Positions 1 through 9,412 of a stretch of DNA of 49,575 nucleotides are shown here, one piece after another. The DNA lies in NCBI GenBank assembly GCA_019753155.1, contig JAIELG010000017.1, positions 1-49,575 on the forward strand, written 5' to 3'. The position numbers and the translations under genes are program-made. The notes beneath the pieces are model-generated. The model had not been told where the DNA came from, made no database searches, and saw nothing but the letters and a program-made list of their open reading frames with translations. This DNA comes from Burkholderiales bacterium (GTDB lineage Bacteria > Pseudomonadota > Gammaproteobacteria > Burkholderiales > JABEVD01). Position 1 is the stretch's first letter, and each line of letters starts with the position of its first letter.

Positions 1-34
1 GTGTTGTCATCCCGAGGAATTCGAGGGATCCCAT

Positions 35-122
35 CCCGAAGGACAGGATTTCTCGACAAGCTCGAAATGACAGTGGAACCCGCCCCGAAGGATGGGATTT
101 CCCGGCAAGCTCGAAATGACAG
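35..122. repeat. Two copies of a 39-bp intergenic repeat
   Basis: Two near-identical 39-bp units lie at 35-73 and 84-122 and differ at four positions. Each begins CCCGAAGGA and ends CAAGCTCGAAATGACAG. Degenerate fragments of the same unit occur at about 9-34 and 130-147. The block follows the stop of the last hydrogenase-like gene and contains no convincing reading frame. Units of this kind, reading GTCATTTCGAG on the other strand, are usually dispersed intergenic repeats. The array may run beyond the left edge of the window. Confidence 0.7.
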
Positions 123-181
123 CGAAGCCTGCCCCGAGGAATGACAGTGGGGCACACGTCCCGATGAAATCGAGTGCAATG

Positions 182-697
182 TCAGGAGGATTTCAGCGCA
201 GTCAATATTCCCTGAAGTATCGCGGCAGGCTCGGGCGGACAGCCCGGAACCGCGACATCCACGGGAATCACGCTGGAGACGGCGCCTGCGCAGGCATAGT
301 TTTCCCTGCGGCAGAATATTCCGCCGTCCCTGCCGCAATCGCCAAGGGCGACGACCAGCCTGGGTTCGGGCATCGCTTCGAAAGTGCGCACCAAGGCTTC
401 CCTCATATGTTTCGAAACCGGCCCGGTCACGAGCAGCATGTCGGCATGCCGCGGGCTTGCCACGAAATGGATGCCCAGCCCTTCCAGTCTGTAATAGGGA
501 TTATTGAGGGCATGGATTTCGAGTTCGCATCCATTGCACGAACCCGCATCGACATGGCGTATCGCAAGGGATTTGCCCAGTATGGACAGGATGGATTCGT
601 CCAGCTTCGACGGGGATACGCGCAGCGCCTGATCGGGATCCGGCTCCCTTTCGGTCTTGATTCCGTTTTTCAATATTTCCCTGAGAATCCGGTACAT
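182..697 (-). CDS. hyfI: Hydrogenase-4/complex I-like small subunit (HyfI/NuoB family)
   Basis: This 171-residue protein belongs to the NuoB/HycG/HyfI family, the iron-sulfur small subunit next to the quinone or NiFe site. The cluster ligands are present: Cys54 and Cys57 (GSCNGC), Cys121 (GDCG) and Cys153 (GCPP), so an N2-like [4Fe-4S] cluster should form. The first 45 residues precede the core domain. It is the last of six genes on the minus strand and starts 9 bp after the large-subunit stop. No ferredoxin-like partner (HyfH/NuoI) or HyfA lies in the window, so the electron input is not encoded here. Because the large subunit lacks NiFe ligands, this is better read as an Ehr-type subunit than as a hydrogenase subunit. 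Confidence 0.85.
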   Translation of the reverse strand: MYRILREILKNGIKTEREPDPDQALRVSPSKLDESILSILGKSLAIRHVDAGSCNGCELEIHALNNPYYRLEGLGIHFVASPRHADMLLVTGPVSKHMREALVRTFEAMPEPRLVVALGDCGRDGGIFCRRENYACAGAVSSVIPVDVAVPGCPPEPAAILQGILTALKSS

Positions 698-706
698 GTC
701 ATCCGC

Positions 707-2212
707 CTATAAATCGTGGCCGCTGTAGCTCAGATTGAAGGATTTGTTGATCAATGGAAAATCCGGAACGATATTCCCGATCACGGCAAACTCCAGGACA
801 GGCCAGTTCTGCCAGGAAGGGTCGTGGGCATGGGCGCGCCGGATGATCCCGTTTTCGGCTTCCAGCGCAACGAGCACTTCCCCCCTGAATCCTTCCACCC
901 ACCCGACTCCGAAGCCGCTGCATGCCGGAATTTCGCTCATGATGTCCCCTTCCGGCATTTTTCCGATGAGCGTCTCGATCAGCCGCAACGATTCCACGAT
1001 TTCTTCGAACCTGACCGAAACCCGCGCGGCAACGTCCCCCGCATGATGAGTCGCCATGGCGACATCGAGCATGTCGTAGGGAGGGTAAGGATGATCCTCC
1101 CTGAGATCGCAGGCGATCCTGCTCGCGCGTCCTGCAAGGCCGGTAAGCCCGAGCTTCGCGGCAAGCTCCGGACTCACGCGCCCTGTGGTCAAGAACCTGT
1201 CCTGAAGGCCGGTATGATCGATATAGATTTCATGCAGATCGGCAAGCTTTTTGCGGATCGCCTCGCACTGCCCGAGTAGCCTGCTTTTGCCCTGCCCATC
1301 GACATCCCTGGATACGCCGCCCGGAACGATGGCATCCATGAGATAGCGATGCCCGAACATTTCGTTGTTGGCGCGCAGCATATCCTCGCGGATCACGGAA
1401 AATTGCGCGAGGCCGAAAGCGAACCCCGCATCGTTGCCGAGCGCTCCGAGATCGGCAAGGTGATTGGCAATGCGCTCCCGTTCGAGGAAAAGTCCGCGCA
1501 GGAAGCTCGCCCTCGGTTGCGGGACAATGCCGCAAATACATTCCGCAGCCATGGCGTAAGCCCATGAATAGGCAACGGTGCTGTCCCCGCTTATCCTTGC
1601 CGCAAGCTCGGCCCCTTCGAAAAGCGCCATCCCTTCGAATGCCTTTTCTATCCCCTTGTGTTTGTAGCCCAGGCGCTCTTCCAGCCTCAGCACTTTCTCC
1701 CCGACGACCTGAAAGCGGAAATGTCCAGGCTCTATGGTTCCGGCATGAACGGGCCCCACCGCGATTTCGTGGACCCCCTCTCCTTCCACCGTGACGAAAG
1801 GATAATGCTCCTCGACTGGCGCGAAATCGCCCGCAGGCGCATAATCGCGCCGCAATGGAAATTCGGGCCATGCGCCATGGGAAAGCCATGGCCGCCCGTC
1901 TCCTTCTTCCGCGACGATGCCCAGCATGTCGGCGACTGCGCGCTGCATTCTTCCCGCACAGGGAAAGATATCGACAAGATTCCGGAATTTGCCGTCGATC
2001 GCCCTGCATTTAGCAATGAGCATGCCTTGCGAAAAAACAAAAGCCGCGAAAACCAGGAATCCTTCGCCGTCATCCTGCCCCCAGATCGAAACGAGCCTCC
2101 CCCCCTCATCCGAGCAGGCGAGCGCGATTTTCCGCCAGGCAGCCGCGTCGGCATCGATCGTCCAGGCCGGCGCAATGGAAGCAGTTCTGACCATTCCTTC
2201 GAAATCAATCAT
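707..2212 (-). CDS. hyfG: HyfG/NuoCD-like large subunit without NiFe-binding cysteines (Ehr type)
   Basis: This 501-residue protein has a NuoC-like N-terminal domain (about 1-130) fused to a NuoD/hydrogenase large-subunit domain (about 145-501). The family motif VGPVHAGTIEPGHFRF is at 152-167. In [NiFe] hydrogenases four cysteines in an RxCGxC motif near the start and a DPCxxC motif at the C-terminus bind nickel and iron. Here the first motif reads RISGDS (206-211) and the C-terminal region reads DFPLINKSFNLS (484-495), so no ligand cysteine remains. It cannot be a hydrogenase by the known mechanism. The combination fits the energy-converting hydrogenase-related (Ehr) complexes described as relatives of both complex I and group 4 hydrogenases. 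Its redox reaction is unknown. Confidence 0.88.
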   Translation of the reverse strand: MIDFEGMVRTASIAPAWTIDADAAAWRKIALACSDEGGRLVSIWGQDDGEGFLVFAAFVFSQGMLIAKCRAIDGKFRNLVDIFPCAGRMQRAVADMLGIVAEEGDGRPWLSHGAWPEFPLRRDYAPAGDFAPVEEHYPFVTVEGEGVHEIAVGPVHAGTIEPGHFRFQVVGEKVLRLEERLGYKHKGIEKAFEGMALFEGAELAARISGDSTVAYSWAYAMAAECICGIVPQPRASFLRGLFLERERIANHLADLGALGNDAGFAFGLAQFSVIREDMLRANNEMFGHRYLMDAIVPGGVSRDVDGQGKSRLLGQCEAIRKKLADLHEIYIDHTGLQDRFLTTGRVSPELAAKLGLTGLAGRASRIACDLREDHPYPPYDMLDVAMATHHAGDVAARVSVRFEEIVESLRLIETLIGKMPEGDIMSEIPACSGFGVGWVEGFRGEVLVALEAENGIIRRAHAHDPSWQNWPVLEFAVIGNIVPDFPLINKSFNLSYSGHDL

Positions 2213-2215
2213 ATG

Positions 2216-3655
2216 TCAGCCTATCAATCTGGCCGCCTCGTGATACCACTTGGCAAGATGGGGCGGAATGTAAAGACCGAGCAGCAGCACCAGGGAAAGA
2301 TGCAGCAATATCGGAAGGGATGCGGGCGGATGGGGAAGATTCTCGCCTGTAGATTCACCCCATACCATGGACTGCACCTTGCCGAATATGGCTGCAAAGG
2401 CGACGCCCAAAGCGAGCAGCAGAACCGGGGTCGTCCACGGATGGCTCTGCATCGCATGGGTCAGGATCAGGAATTCGCTCGTGAAAACGCCGAAAGGCGG
2501 CATGCCGAGTATGGCGAGTGCGCCCAGCATCAGTCCCCAGCCTATCGCCGGCGACTGGATGAGTCCGCGTATCGAATCCATCGTCTTGGTGCCGGAACGC
2601 TGCACGGCATGTCCCACCGCGAAAAAAATCGCCGACTTGGTGAGCGAATGCACGGTCATGTGCAACAGCCCGGCAAAATTGGCGCCTATCCCGAAAGAAA
2701 AGGTGATGAGTCCCATATGCTCGATAGACGAATATCCGAAAAGGCGCTTGATGTCCTTCTGCCTCCAGAGCAAAAATGCGGCCGTCAATACGGAAAGCAG
2801 GCCGAATCCCATCATCAGATCGTCCGCGAAGCGGTTATGCAGCGCCCCTTCCACGAGAATCTTGCAGCGCACCACGGCATAGAGCGCAACATTCAGAAGA
2901 AGCCCCGAGAGCACGGCCGAAACGGGGGTCGGGCCTTCTGCATGCGCATCCGGAAGCCAGCTATGCAGGGGCACGAGGCCGACCTTGGTGCCGTATCCTA
3001 TCAGGAGGAACACGAAAGCGATAGAAAGCACCGTGGGTTCGAGAAATCCTTTCGCCGCATTGAGATGCGTCCAAAGGAGCGCTGTGCCGCCCGCCCCGAG
3101 AACTTTTTCGGCTGCGAAATAGATCAGGATCGTCCCGAAAAGCGCCTGCGCGATGCCGACCCCGCACAGGATGAAATATTTCCACGCGGCTTCCAGGCTT
3201 TCCCTGGTGCGGTAAAGGCTCACGAGGAGCACCGTGGCAAGCGTCGCCCCTTCCATGGCGACCCACAATATGCCCAGATTGTTGGTGGTGAGCGCAAGCA
3301 GCATCGTGAAGCAGAACACCTGGTACATGCTGTGATACAGGCGGATCTGGTAATTCGAAAGGGAACTCAGGATGCGCTCGTTTCTCATGTACGGGCGTGA
3401 AAACATGGCCGTGGTGAACGAGACGAAAGCGGTCAGCACGACCAGAAAGACATTGAAGGAATCGACGAAAAACTGCTCATCGAGAGCGATCATGGGGCCT
3501 GTCAGGAGGATTTTCACGGCAAGCAGGATGGATGCTGCGAACGTGCCCAAGCTCACCAGGACATTGAGTTCGGGCGCCCGGCTCCTGTGCCCCCATAATG
3601 CGAGCAACACGCCGCCCATGAGCGGCAAGCCCAGAACTGCCAGTATCTCCATCAT
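2216..3655 (-). CDS. hyfF: Hydrogenase-4 subunit F-like antiporter-type membrane subunit
   Basis: This 479-residue polytopic membrane protein belongs to the NuoL/M/N-MrpD family of proton-pumping subunits. Hallmarks are WVAMEGATL with the TM5 glutamate, GYGTKVGLVPLHSWLPDAH with the pumping lysine, and a KRLFGYSSIEHMG segment followed by a HSLTKSAIFF helix. The open frame extends far upstream, but the start at 3655 is chosen because its ATG overlaps the hyfE stop (ATGA) and the coding pattern begins there. It lies in a tightly packed six-gene operon. It probably forms one of two antiporter-like channels with HyfB. Confidence 0.87.
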   Translation of the reverse strand: MMEILAVLGLPLMGGVLLALWGHRSRAPELNVLVSLGTFAASILLAVKILLTGPMIALDEQFFVDSFNVFLVVLTAFVSFTTAMFSRPYMRNERILSSLSNYQIRLYHSMYQVFCFTMLLALTTNNLGILWVAMEGATLATVLLVSLYRTRESLEAAWKYFILCGVGIAQALFGTILIYFAAEKVLGAGGTALLWTHLNAAKGFLEPTVLSIAFVFLLIGYGTKVGLVPLHSWLPDAHAEGPTPVSAVLSGLLLNVALYAVVRCKILVEGALHNRFADDLMMGFGLLSVLTAAFLLWRQKDIKRLFGYSSIEHMGLITFSFGIGANFAGLLHMTVHSLTKSAIFFAVGHAVQRSGTKTMDSIRGLIQSPAIGWGLMLGALAILGMPPFGVFTSEFLILTHAMQSHPWTTPVLLLALGVAFAAIFGKVQSMVWGESTGENLPHPPASLPILLHLSLVLLLGLYIPPHLAKWYHEAARLIG

Positions 3656-4308
3656 TCCCCTTCCGCTTTCTCCAGATGCTTGAGATCCAGACTTTCGAAT
3701 TTTTCCCTGATCTGGAAGAAAAACACGCCCAGGATCAATACACCGACCAGAACGTCGAGCGCGACCCCGAGTTCGACCACCATAGGCATGCCATATGTCG
3801 TGCTCGTCGCCGCGAAGAACAGGCTGTTCTCCATGGAAAGAAAGCCGATCACCTGGGAAATGGCCTTGCTGCGGGTAATCATCATCAGGAGCGAAAGCAG
3901 CACGCAGGCCATCGCGATGCCTATGGTACTCCTCGTGATTGTTCCCGCGAGATGGGAAATCGGCAGGGCGAGATTGAAGGACACGATCACTATGGCGATC
4001 CCAACCAGCATGGTCGAAGGTATGTTGAGCAGCGTCTCCACATCCCACTCGACATTGAGCCGCTTGATCAGGCGATACAGGATCAGGGGCAGGATCACGA
4101 CCTTGAGCGCAAAGGTCAGGAGCGCCGAAGAATACAGGTGGCTCTGATTCGTGGTTACGGCGATCACAATGGTGCTGACCACAAGCGTCATGCCCTGCAC
4201 CATAAACAGCCTGATGAGGGACTTGATGCGCCGCTGGGACAGCATGGCAAATGCCAGGAGCAGCAGGATCGATGCGAGCAGGTTGATGAACTGACTGGAG
4301 ATCGACAT
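3652..4308 (-). CDS. hyfE: Hydrogenase-4 subunit E-like membrane protein
   Basis: This 218-residue, strongly hydrophobic protein has about six to seven transmembrane segments and resembles HyfE. The N-terminus MSISSQFINLLASILLLLAFAM and the ending EKFESLDLKHLEK are typical of this subunit, whose C-terminal part resembles NuoK. A glutamate in SMENSLFF sits where NuoK-like subunits keep a buried acidic residue. The gene starts directly after the hyfC stop and its own stop overlaps the hyfF start by four bases, so translation is probably coupled. Confidence 0.83.
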   Translation of the reverse strand: MSISSQFINLLASILLLLAFAMLSQRRIKSLIRLFMVQGMTLVVSTIVIAVTTNQSHLYSSALLTFALKVVILPLILYRLIKRLNVEWDVETLLNIPSTMLVGIAIVIVSFNLALPISHLAGTITRSTIGIAMACVLLSLLMMITRSKAISQVIGFLSMENSLFFAATSTTYGMPMVVELGVALDVLVGVLILGVFFFQIREKFESLDLKHLEKAEGE

Positions 4309-5256
4309 TCAGGCCCCCAGCAGGAAATGGACCAGCATGCCCAATACCCCGAAAAGAAAGGCTGTCCCCATGAACTCGGGCGCCCTGAAAATGCGCTGTT
4401 TCGCCATGACCGTTTCGATCAGCGCGAGACCGAATCCCCCAGCCAGCAGTTTTGCAATCAGGATAGGCAATGCGAATGCGATGCCCAGCCAGTCGCTCGC
4501 CTGAGCGATCCCCCACGGAACGAAAAGCGCGATGCCTATCGACACATAGGCGAAGAGCTTGATGCTGCTCGCCCATTCGATCAGCGCAAGATGCCGCGCC
4601 GAATATTCGAGGATCATCGCCTCGTGGATCATGGTGAGTTCGAGGTGGCTTGCAGGATTGTCGACCGGAATCCGCGCATTCTCGGCAAGCAACACCATCA
4701 GGAACGCGATTGCGGCGAAGGCCATGCTGGGATAAATCTCGAAATGGCGGTGGGCGAGGGTTTCGACGGTCTCGGTAAGCGAAGTCGAGTGGCTGATGAG
4801 GGATGCCGTGAAAAGGACCATGAGGAGCGCAGGTTCGGCCAGAAATCCGACCAGCATTTCGCGGCGCGCGCCCATTCCGCCGAAAGCCGTCCCGATATCC
4901 ATTGCCGCGAGCGATATGAATATCCTGGCAAGGGCGAAAATCCCCACCAGCGCTATCGCATCGGCCGCAGCCGAAAAGCTGAGATCCGTGGCCAGGGAAG
5001 GCACGATTGCTGCGGCAAGGCACATGGACCCGAACAGGATATAGGGAACCATCCTGAACAGCGGGGATGCGTTGTTCGCGATAACCGCATCCTTGTAGAA
5101 AAGCTTGCGCAGCTTCCGATAGGGCTGCTCGATTCCGGCGCCTTTCCTGTTCTGCAGCCACGCCCTGCACTGGTTGACCCATCCGAGCAGGAGCGGAGCG
5201 AGCAGCACGGTCAAAAGAAGCTGCAATAACTGGGTGAAAATGCCGAATGCGTTCAT
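4309..5256 (-). CDS. hyfC: Hydrogenase-4 subunit C-like (NuoH/HycD family)
   Basis: This 315-residue protein has about eight transmembrane helices and belongs to the NuoH/HycD/EchB family, which anchors the small and large redox subunits to the membrane arm. The family segment ARIPVDNPASHLELTMIHEA with its charged residues is present at about two thirds of the length. The start MNAFGIFTQLL at 5256 overlaps the hyfB stop (ATGA). An open frame continues upstream inside hyfB, but the shorter start matches the family length. In complex I the equivalent subunit forms part of the quinone chamber, so a quinone substrate is possible here. Confidence 0.86.
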   Translation of the reverse strand: MNAFGIFTQLLQLLLTVLLAPLLLGWVNQCRAWLQNRKGAGIEQPYRKLRKLFYKDAVIANNASPLFRMVPYILFGSMCLAAAIVPSLATDLSFSAAADAIALVGIFALARIFISLAAMDIGTAFGGMGARREMLVGFLAEPALLMVLFTASLISHSTSLTETVETLAHRHFEIYPSMAFAAIAFLMVLLAENARIPVDNPASHLELTMIHEAMILEYSARHLALIEWASSIKLFAYVSIGIALFVPWGIAQASDWLGIAFALPILIAKLLAGGFGLALIETVMAKQRIFRAPEFMGTAFLFGVLGMLVHFLLGA

Positions 5257-7232
5257 TGCACGAACATCAGAAGAGCGATCAGGGTTACGAAGTTGTACAA
5301 CAGGTAAACGAGTATCCGTCCCTGCTGTATCTTCCCGAAAATTCCGGCCATGTATTCCACCGCCCGCGCAAACGGAAGATAAATCCAGTACCAGAACCTG
5401 TCCTCGGTCTTCGCGCTGTAGCGTGGCGCGGAATCGAAAGGGGAAGGCAGTTCCCGCCCTATTCTGAAGAAAGGTTCGAATATCTGGCGAATCGGCTGAC
5501 CGAACCCCTCCGAGGTATCCTGCATGCGCGAAGTCCGGATGGGATAGCCGCAATTCCAGGGCGATCCCCTCCTCATCCTGCCGTGGTAGAAGCGCCTGAC
5601 CGCGAGAAACGCCAGCCCGATCGCGCAAAGCGTCACGACCATGAAGAGGAGAGGACTATAGCTTGCGCGCTCCGGGGATATGGGCGCAAGAAACAGCCAG
5701 CCTGCCTTGTCCGGCGAAATATTGGCCCCGACCAGGAGCATCGAAACTTCAGCCAGATGCCGGATCACGAAAAAGGGCGCGAGGCCGAGGAACACGCAGC
5801 CGAGGGCAAGCCAGAGCAATCCCGCCCGCTCCCATTTTCCCGTGCTGTGCGCTCCGTGCAGCGTCTCCTCCCTGGGCTGCCCGAGAAAAACGATGCCGTA
5901 GAACTTGACCATCACGTAGCCTGCCGCCGCCCCGGTCAAAACGAGCGCCGCCGCGGCGACTGGAATCAGCATATTGAGATAGGAATGCGGCAGTCCGGGC
6001 GTAAACAGGAATGCCTGCAAAAGCAGCCATTCCGACACAAAACCGTTAAGCGGCGGAATGCCCGCGATGGCGAGCGCGCCGACAAGCGCGGTCCAGGCAA
6101 CCCAGGGCATCTTGTGGATCAAGCCGCCAAGCTTGCCGAGATTGCGCTCCCCCGTCGCATGCAAAACGGAACCCGTGCACAGGAAGAGCAGGCTTTTGAA
6201 GAAGGCATGATTCAGGCAATGGTAGAGCGTTGCGACCAGTGCGAGCGCGGCGAGCGCATTCATGGAATAGGCCTTGAAAATGACTGCAAGACCCAGTCCG
6301 ACGAAAATGATCCCGATGTTTTCAACCGAGGAATAGGCAAGCAGCCGCTTCATGTCGCTCTGCACCGCGCTGAAAATCGCCCCGAAAAGCGCTGTAGCCA
6401 ACCCTATCGCGAGGATGAGGACGCCCCACCACCATAATTCCATGTGGAGCAGATCGAAAACAACGCGCAGCAGGCCGTAAACGGCCGTTTTCAGCATCAC
6501 CCCGCTCATGAGCGCGGAAACCGGGGAAGGCGCAGCAGGGTGCGCTTCGGGCAGCCAGACATGAAGCGGCAGTATTCCGGCCTTGGCGCCGAAACCGAAC
6601 ACGGCGAGCAGAAAGGCGAATGTCGCCTGCACATCCGAAAGGTGGGTCTTGCGCATGGCATCGAAGCTGTGGTCCCCTCCCATGGTGCCAAAGTAAAGCA
6701 GTATGCTGATCGCCCCGACATGCGCCATCAAGAGATACAGAAAACCCGCGCTCCTGATCTCGGGTATTTTGTGGTCGGTCGTCACCAGGAAATAGGAAGA
6801 CAGGGCCATGGCTTCCCACGAAACCATGAAGAGGAAGGCATCGTCCGCAAGCAGCACGAAAGTCATCGCGGCGAGGAACACATGGTACTGAAGGCAGATG
6901 GTGCCGAGGTGTTTTTCCTCGTTTCTGAAATACCCTGCGGAGAAAATCGAAATGCCTACCGTTGCCGAACCCAGGATGAGCAGAAAAAAGGAGGACAGGG
7001 AATCGAGGCGCAAATGAAAGGGAAGGTCCGGAAGGCCCAGCGGAGATATGGCGGTCTCCGGGGCGTCGGCGAGGAAAGCCGAAACTGCGACGAGCGCGCC
7101 GACCAGCGCCCCCAGGGGGAAAATCACCCATCTCACGAAAACCGGATTGTTCCGCGCAGCAAGGCCGACCAATCCCAGTGCGATCCAGAAAATCGCAGCG
7201 AAGACAATCAGGTCGATCGCGAGGCCGTTCAT
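5253..7232 (-). CDS. hyfB: Hydrogenase-4 subunit B-like (NuoL/HyfB family)
   Basis: This 659-residue membrane protein with about 14-16 helices is the largest antiporter-like subunit. Conserved elements are MVSWEAMALSSYF with the TM5 glutamate, GAKAGILPLHVWLPEAHPAAPSP with the pumping lysine, and SDMKRLLAYSSVENIG. The long C-terminal extension after the antiporter core fits HyfB. It begins the six-gene operon 19 bp after the metG stop, so read-through from metG is possible. No promoter is obvious in the short gap. Confidence 0.87.
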   Translation of the reverse strand: MNGLAIDLIVFAAIFWIALGLVGLAARNNPVFVRWVIFPLGALVGALVAVSAFLADAPETAISPLGLPDLPFHLRLDSLSSFFLLILGSATVGISIFSAGYFRNEEKHLGTICLQYHVFLAAMTFVLLADDAFLFMVSWEAMALSSYFLVTTDHKIPEIRSAGFLYLLMAHVGAISILLYFGTMGGDHSFDAMRKTHLSDVQATFAFLLAVFGFGAKAGILPLHVWLPEAHPAAPSPVSALMSGVMLKTAVYGLLRVVFDLLHMELWWWGVLILAIGLATALFGAIFSAVQSDMKRLLAYSSVENIGIIFVGLGLAVIFKAYSMNALAALALVATLYHCLNHAFFKSLLFLCTGSVLHATGERNLGKLGGLIHKMPWVAWTALVGALAIAGIPPLNGFVSEWLLLQAFLFTPGLPHSYLNMLIPVAAAALVLTGAAAGYVMVKFYGIVFLGQPREETLHGAHSTGKWERAGLLWLALGCVFLGLAPFFVIRHLAEVSMLLVGANISPDKAGWLFLAPISPERASYSPLLFMVVTLCAIGLAFLAVRRFYHGRMRRGSPWNCGYPIRTSRMQDTSEGFGQPIRQIFEPFFRIGRELPSPFDSAPRYSAKTEDRFWYWIYLPFARAVEYMAGIFGKIQQGRILVYLLYNFVTLIALLMFVQ

Positions 7233-7251
7233 CCCAGGTTTTCAGCCTCCG

Positions 7252-9285
7252 TCATTTCACCCGCATCCCCGGCGCCGCGCCTTTGTCCGGACTCAACAGG
7301 AATATGCCGCTCCCGTCTCCCGCTGCAAGCACCATGCCCTGGGATTCGCCGAAGCGCATTTTTCTCGGGGCGAGATTGGCGACCATGACCGTGAGCTTCC
7401 CCACCAATGCTTCAGGGGAATAAGCCGACTTGATCCCGGCAAATACCGTCCGATGCCCGATCCCGATATCGAGGGTAAGCTTCAGCAGCTTCTCAGCCCC
7501 TTCGACATGCTCGGCAGCCACAATTTTCGCAATTCTCATGTCTATCCTGGAGAATTCCTCCAGCGATATCGTATCGAGAATGGCCTGATGGTGAACCTGC
7601 GCTTCGGCGTGGCGTGCGGGGGAATGGGCCGGTTTCAGGTTTTCCCTGTTGGCTTCCACCATGGCTTCCACGTTCTTCGGGTCAAGCCGGGTCATGAGGT
7701 GGGAGTATGGATTGATTTTTTGCTTGGGAGATAAACCGATATCATGCCATTGAGGATTATTTCCAGCGTGAAAAAGTCCGAGTCCGGCTCCAGCAGTTTT
7801 CGGTAGCGCAGGAAAAAGCATCAAGGACATTGCCTTAAAACCATGTAATGCTTTAGAGCAGGCCTCTTGAAGCTCTTTCTCCTTACCCTCGGCCTTTGCT
7901 AATTCCCAAGGCTTGGCAGTATCGTAATCGCCATTGATACGGTCAGCCAACGCCATAATTGCGCGCATTGCCCGAGCATAATCCCGATTCTCATATGATT
8001 CCTGAACCAATCCTCTGGTTTCGATGATTGCATTATTGAAGTCCTCGTCCTGAAGAGGCGCGATCCATCCATCAAATCGATTATTGATGAATCCTGCCGC
8101 TCTTGAAGCGATATTGACATATTTCCCGATCAGGTCGGAATTCACCTTCGCGACGAAATCCTCAAGATTGAGATCGATATCCTCCATCGAACCGTTGAGC
8201 TTCGCCGCATAATAGTAGCGCAGGTACTCGGCATTCCCGACATGGTCCACGTAGCTTCTCGCGGTGATGAAGGTGCCGCGGGATTTGGACATTTTTTCCC
8301 CGTTCACGGTCAGAAAACCGTGGGCGAACAGTTTTGTCGGGGTTCTGAAACCCGAATGCTCCAACATGGCCGGCCAGAACAATGCGTGAAAATACAGGAT
8401 ATCCTTGCCGATGAAGTGGTAGAGTTCAGTTTTCGAACCCTTTTTCCAGAATTCCTCGAAATCGATGTCGCCGCGTTCCCGGCAAAGCTTCATGAAGCTG
8501 CCCATGTAGCCCACGGGCGCATCCAGCCAGACGTAGAAAAATTTCCCCGGCGCATCCGGGATCTCGAAGCCGAAATAGGGCGCATCCCGCGAGATGTCCC
8601 AGTCCGTGAGTTCCCCTCCCAGCCACTCCTGCATCTTGTTGGCGGCTTCGGCCTGCAAGGTGCCGCTCGTGGTCCAGCCCTTCAGGAATTTTTTGCAGCG
8701 CTCATCCGAGAGCTTGAAAAAATAATGCATGGACGAGCGCATTTCGGGTTTCGCCCCCGAAACCGCGGAGTAGGGATTTTTGAGTTCAGACGGCGTGTAG
8801 GCCGCGCCGCAGGCTTCGCAATTGTCGCCGTACTGGTCTTTCGCCCCGCATTTTGGACATTCCCCCTTGATGAATCGGTCCGGCAGGAACATTTCCTTCA
8901 TGGGGTCGTAATACTGCTCGATGGTGCGTGCATCGATCAGGTCGACATCCCTGAGTTCGTCGTAGATGGCGCATGCGAATTCGTGCGTCTCTTCCGAATT
9001 GGTCGAACCGTAGTGGTCGAAATTCACGTGAAAAGCGGAAAAGTCGTCGAAATGCTCCAGCCAGACGCGGGCAATCAGTTCCTCGGGCGGGATGCCCTCG
9101 GCCTGGGCGCGCAGCATGACCGGCGTGCCGTGGGTGTCGTCGGCGCAGACATAGTAACATTCGTGCCCTTGCATGTTCTGGAAGCGCACCCATATGTCGG
9201 TCTGGATGTATTCGACAAGATGGCCAAGATGGATGCTGCCGTTCGCGTAAGGCAATGCTGAAGTGACGAGGATTTTTCTTTTCAT
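7252..9285 (-). CDS. metG: Methionyl-tRNA synthetase
   Basis: This 677-residue class I aminoacyl-tRNA synthetase charges tRNA-Met and initiator tRNA. The HIGH-type motif is HLGH at 19-22 and KMSKS is at 331-335. A zinc knuckle has CxxC pairs at 143/146 and 156/159. The last roughly 110 residues form the EMAP-II/Trbp111-like tRNA-binding domain found in long bacterial MetG. The gene diverges from apbC, an arrangement common in Betaproteobacteria. DNA for residues about 395-515 is clearly lower in G+C than its flanks, although the frame stays intact. Confidence 0.97.
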   Translation of the reverse strand: MKRKILVTSALPYANGSIHLGHLVEYIQTDIWVRFQNMQGHECYYVCADDTHGTPVMLRAQAEGIPPEELIARVWLEHFDDFSAFHVNFDHYGSTNSEETHEFACAIYDELRDVDLIDARTIEQYYDPMKEMFLPDRFIKGECPKCGAKDQYGDNCEACGAAYTPSELKNPYSAVSGAKPEMRSSMHYFFKLSDERCKKFLKGWTTSGTLQAEAANKMQEWLGGELTDWDISRDAPYFGFEIPDAPGKFFYVWLDAPVGYMGSFMKLCRERGDIDFEEFWKKGSKTELYHFIGKDILYFHALFWPAMLEHSGFRTPTKLFAHGFLTVNGEKMSKSRGTFITARSYVDHVGNAEYLRYYYAAKLNGSMEDIDLNLEDFVAKVNSDLIGKYVNIASRAAGFINNRFDGWIAPLQDEDFNNAIIETRGLVQESYENRDYARAMRAIMALADRINGDYDTAKPWELAKAEGKEKELQEACSKALHGFKAMSLMLFPALPKTAGAGLGLFHAGNNPQWHDIGLSPKQKINPYSHLMTRLDPKNVEAMVEANRENLKPAHSPARHAEAQVHHQAILDTISLEEFSRIDMRIAKIVAAEHVEGAEKLLKLTLDIGIGHRTVFAGIKSAYSPEALVGKLTVMVANLAPRKMRFGESQGMVLAAGDGSGIFLLSPDKGAAPGMRVK

Positions 9286-9412
9286 GGCGGCAACGATCCG
9301 GTTTTTCCCATATTCTAGCTTCTGTCGAACCGTAATGCATCAAACTTTTCCCACGGTAGGCACCATCGGAAATATTGTTTAAACTAATTCGACTTTCCAT
9401 CGAGGAATATAC

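Noticed and set aside
707-7232. Functional [NiFe] hydrogenase or formate hydrogenlyase
   Set aside because: All four metal-binding cysteines are missing in the large subunit, and no formate dehydrogenase or maturation genes are present in the window.
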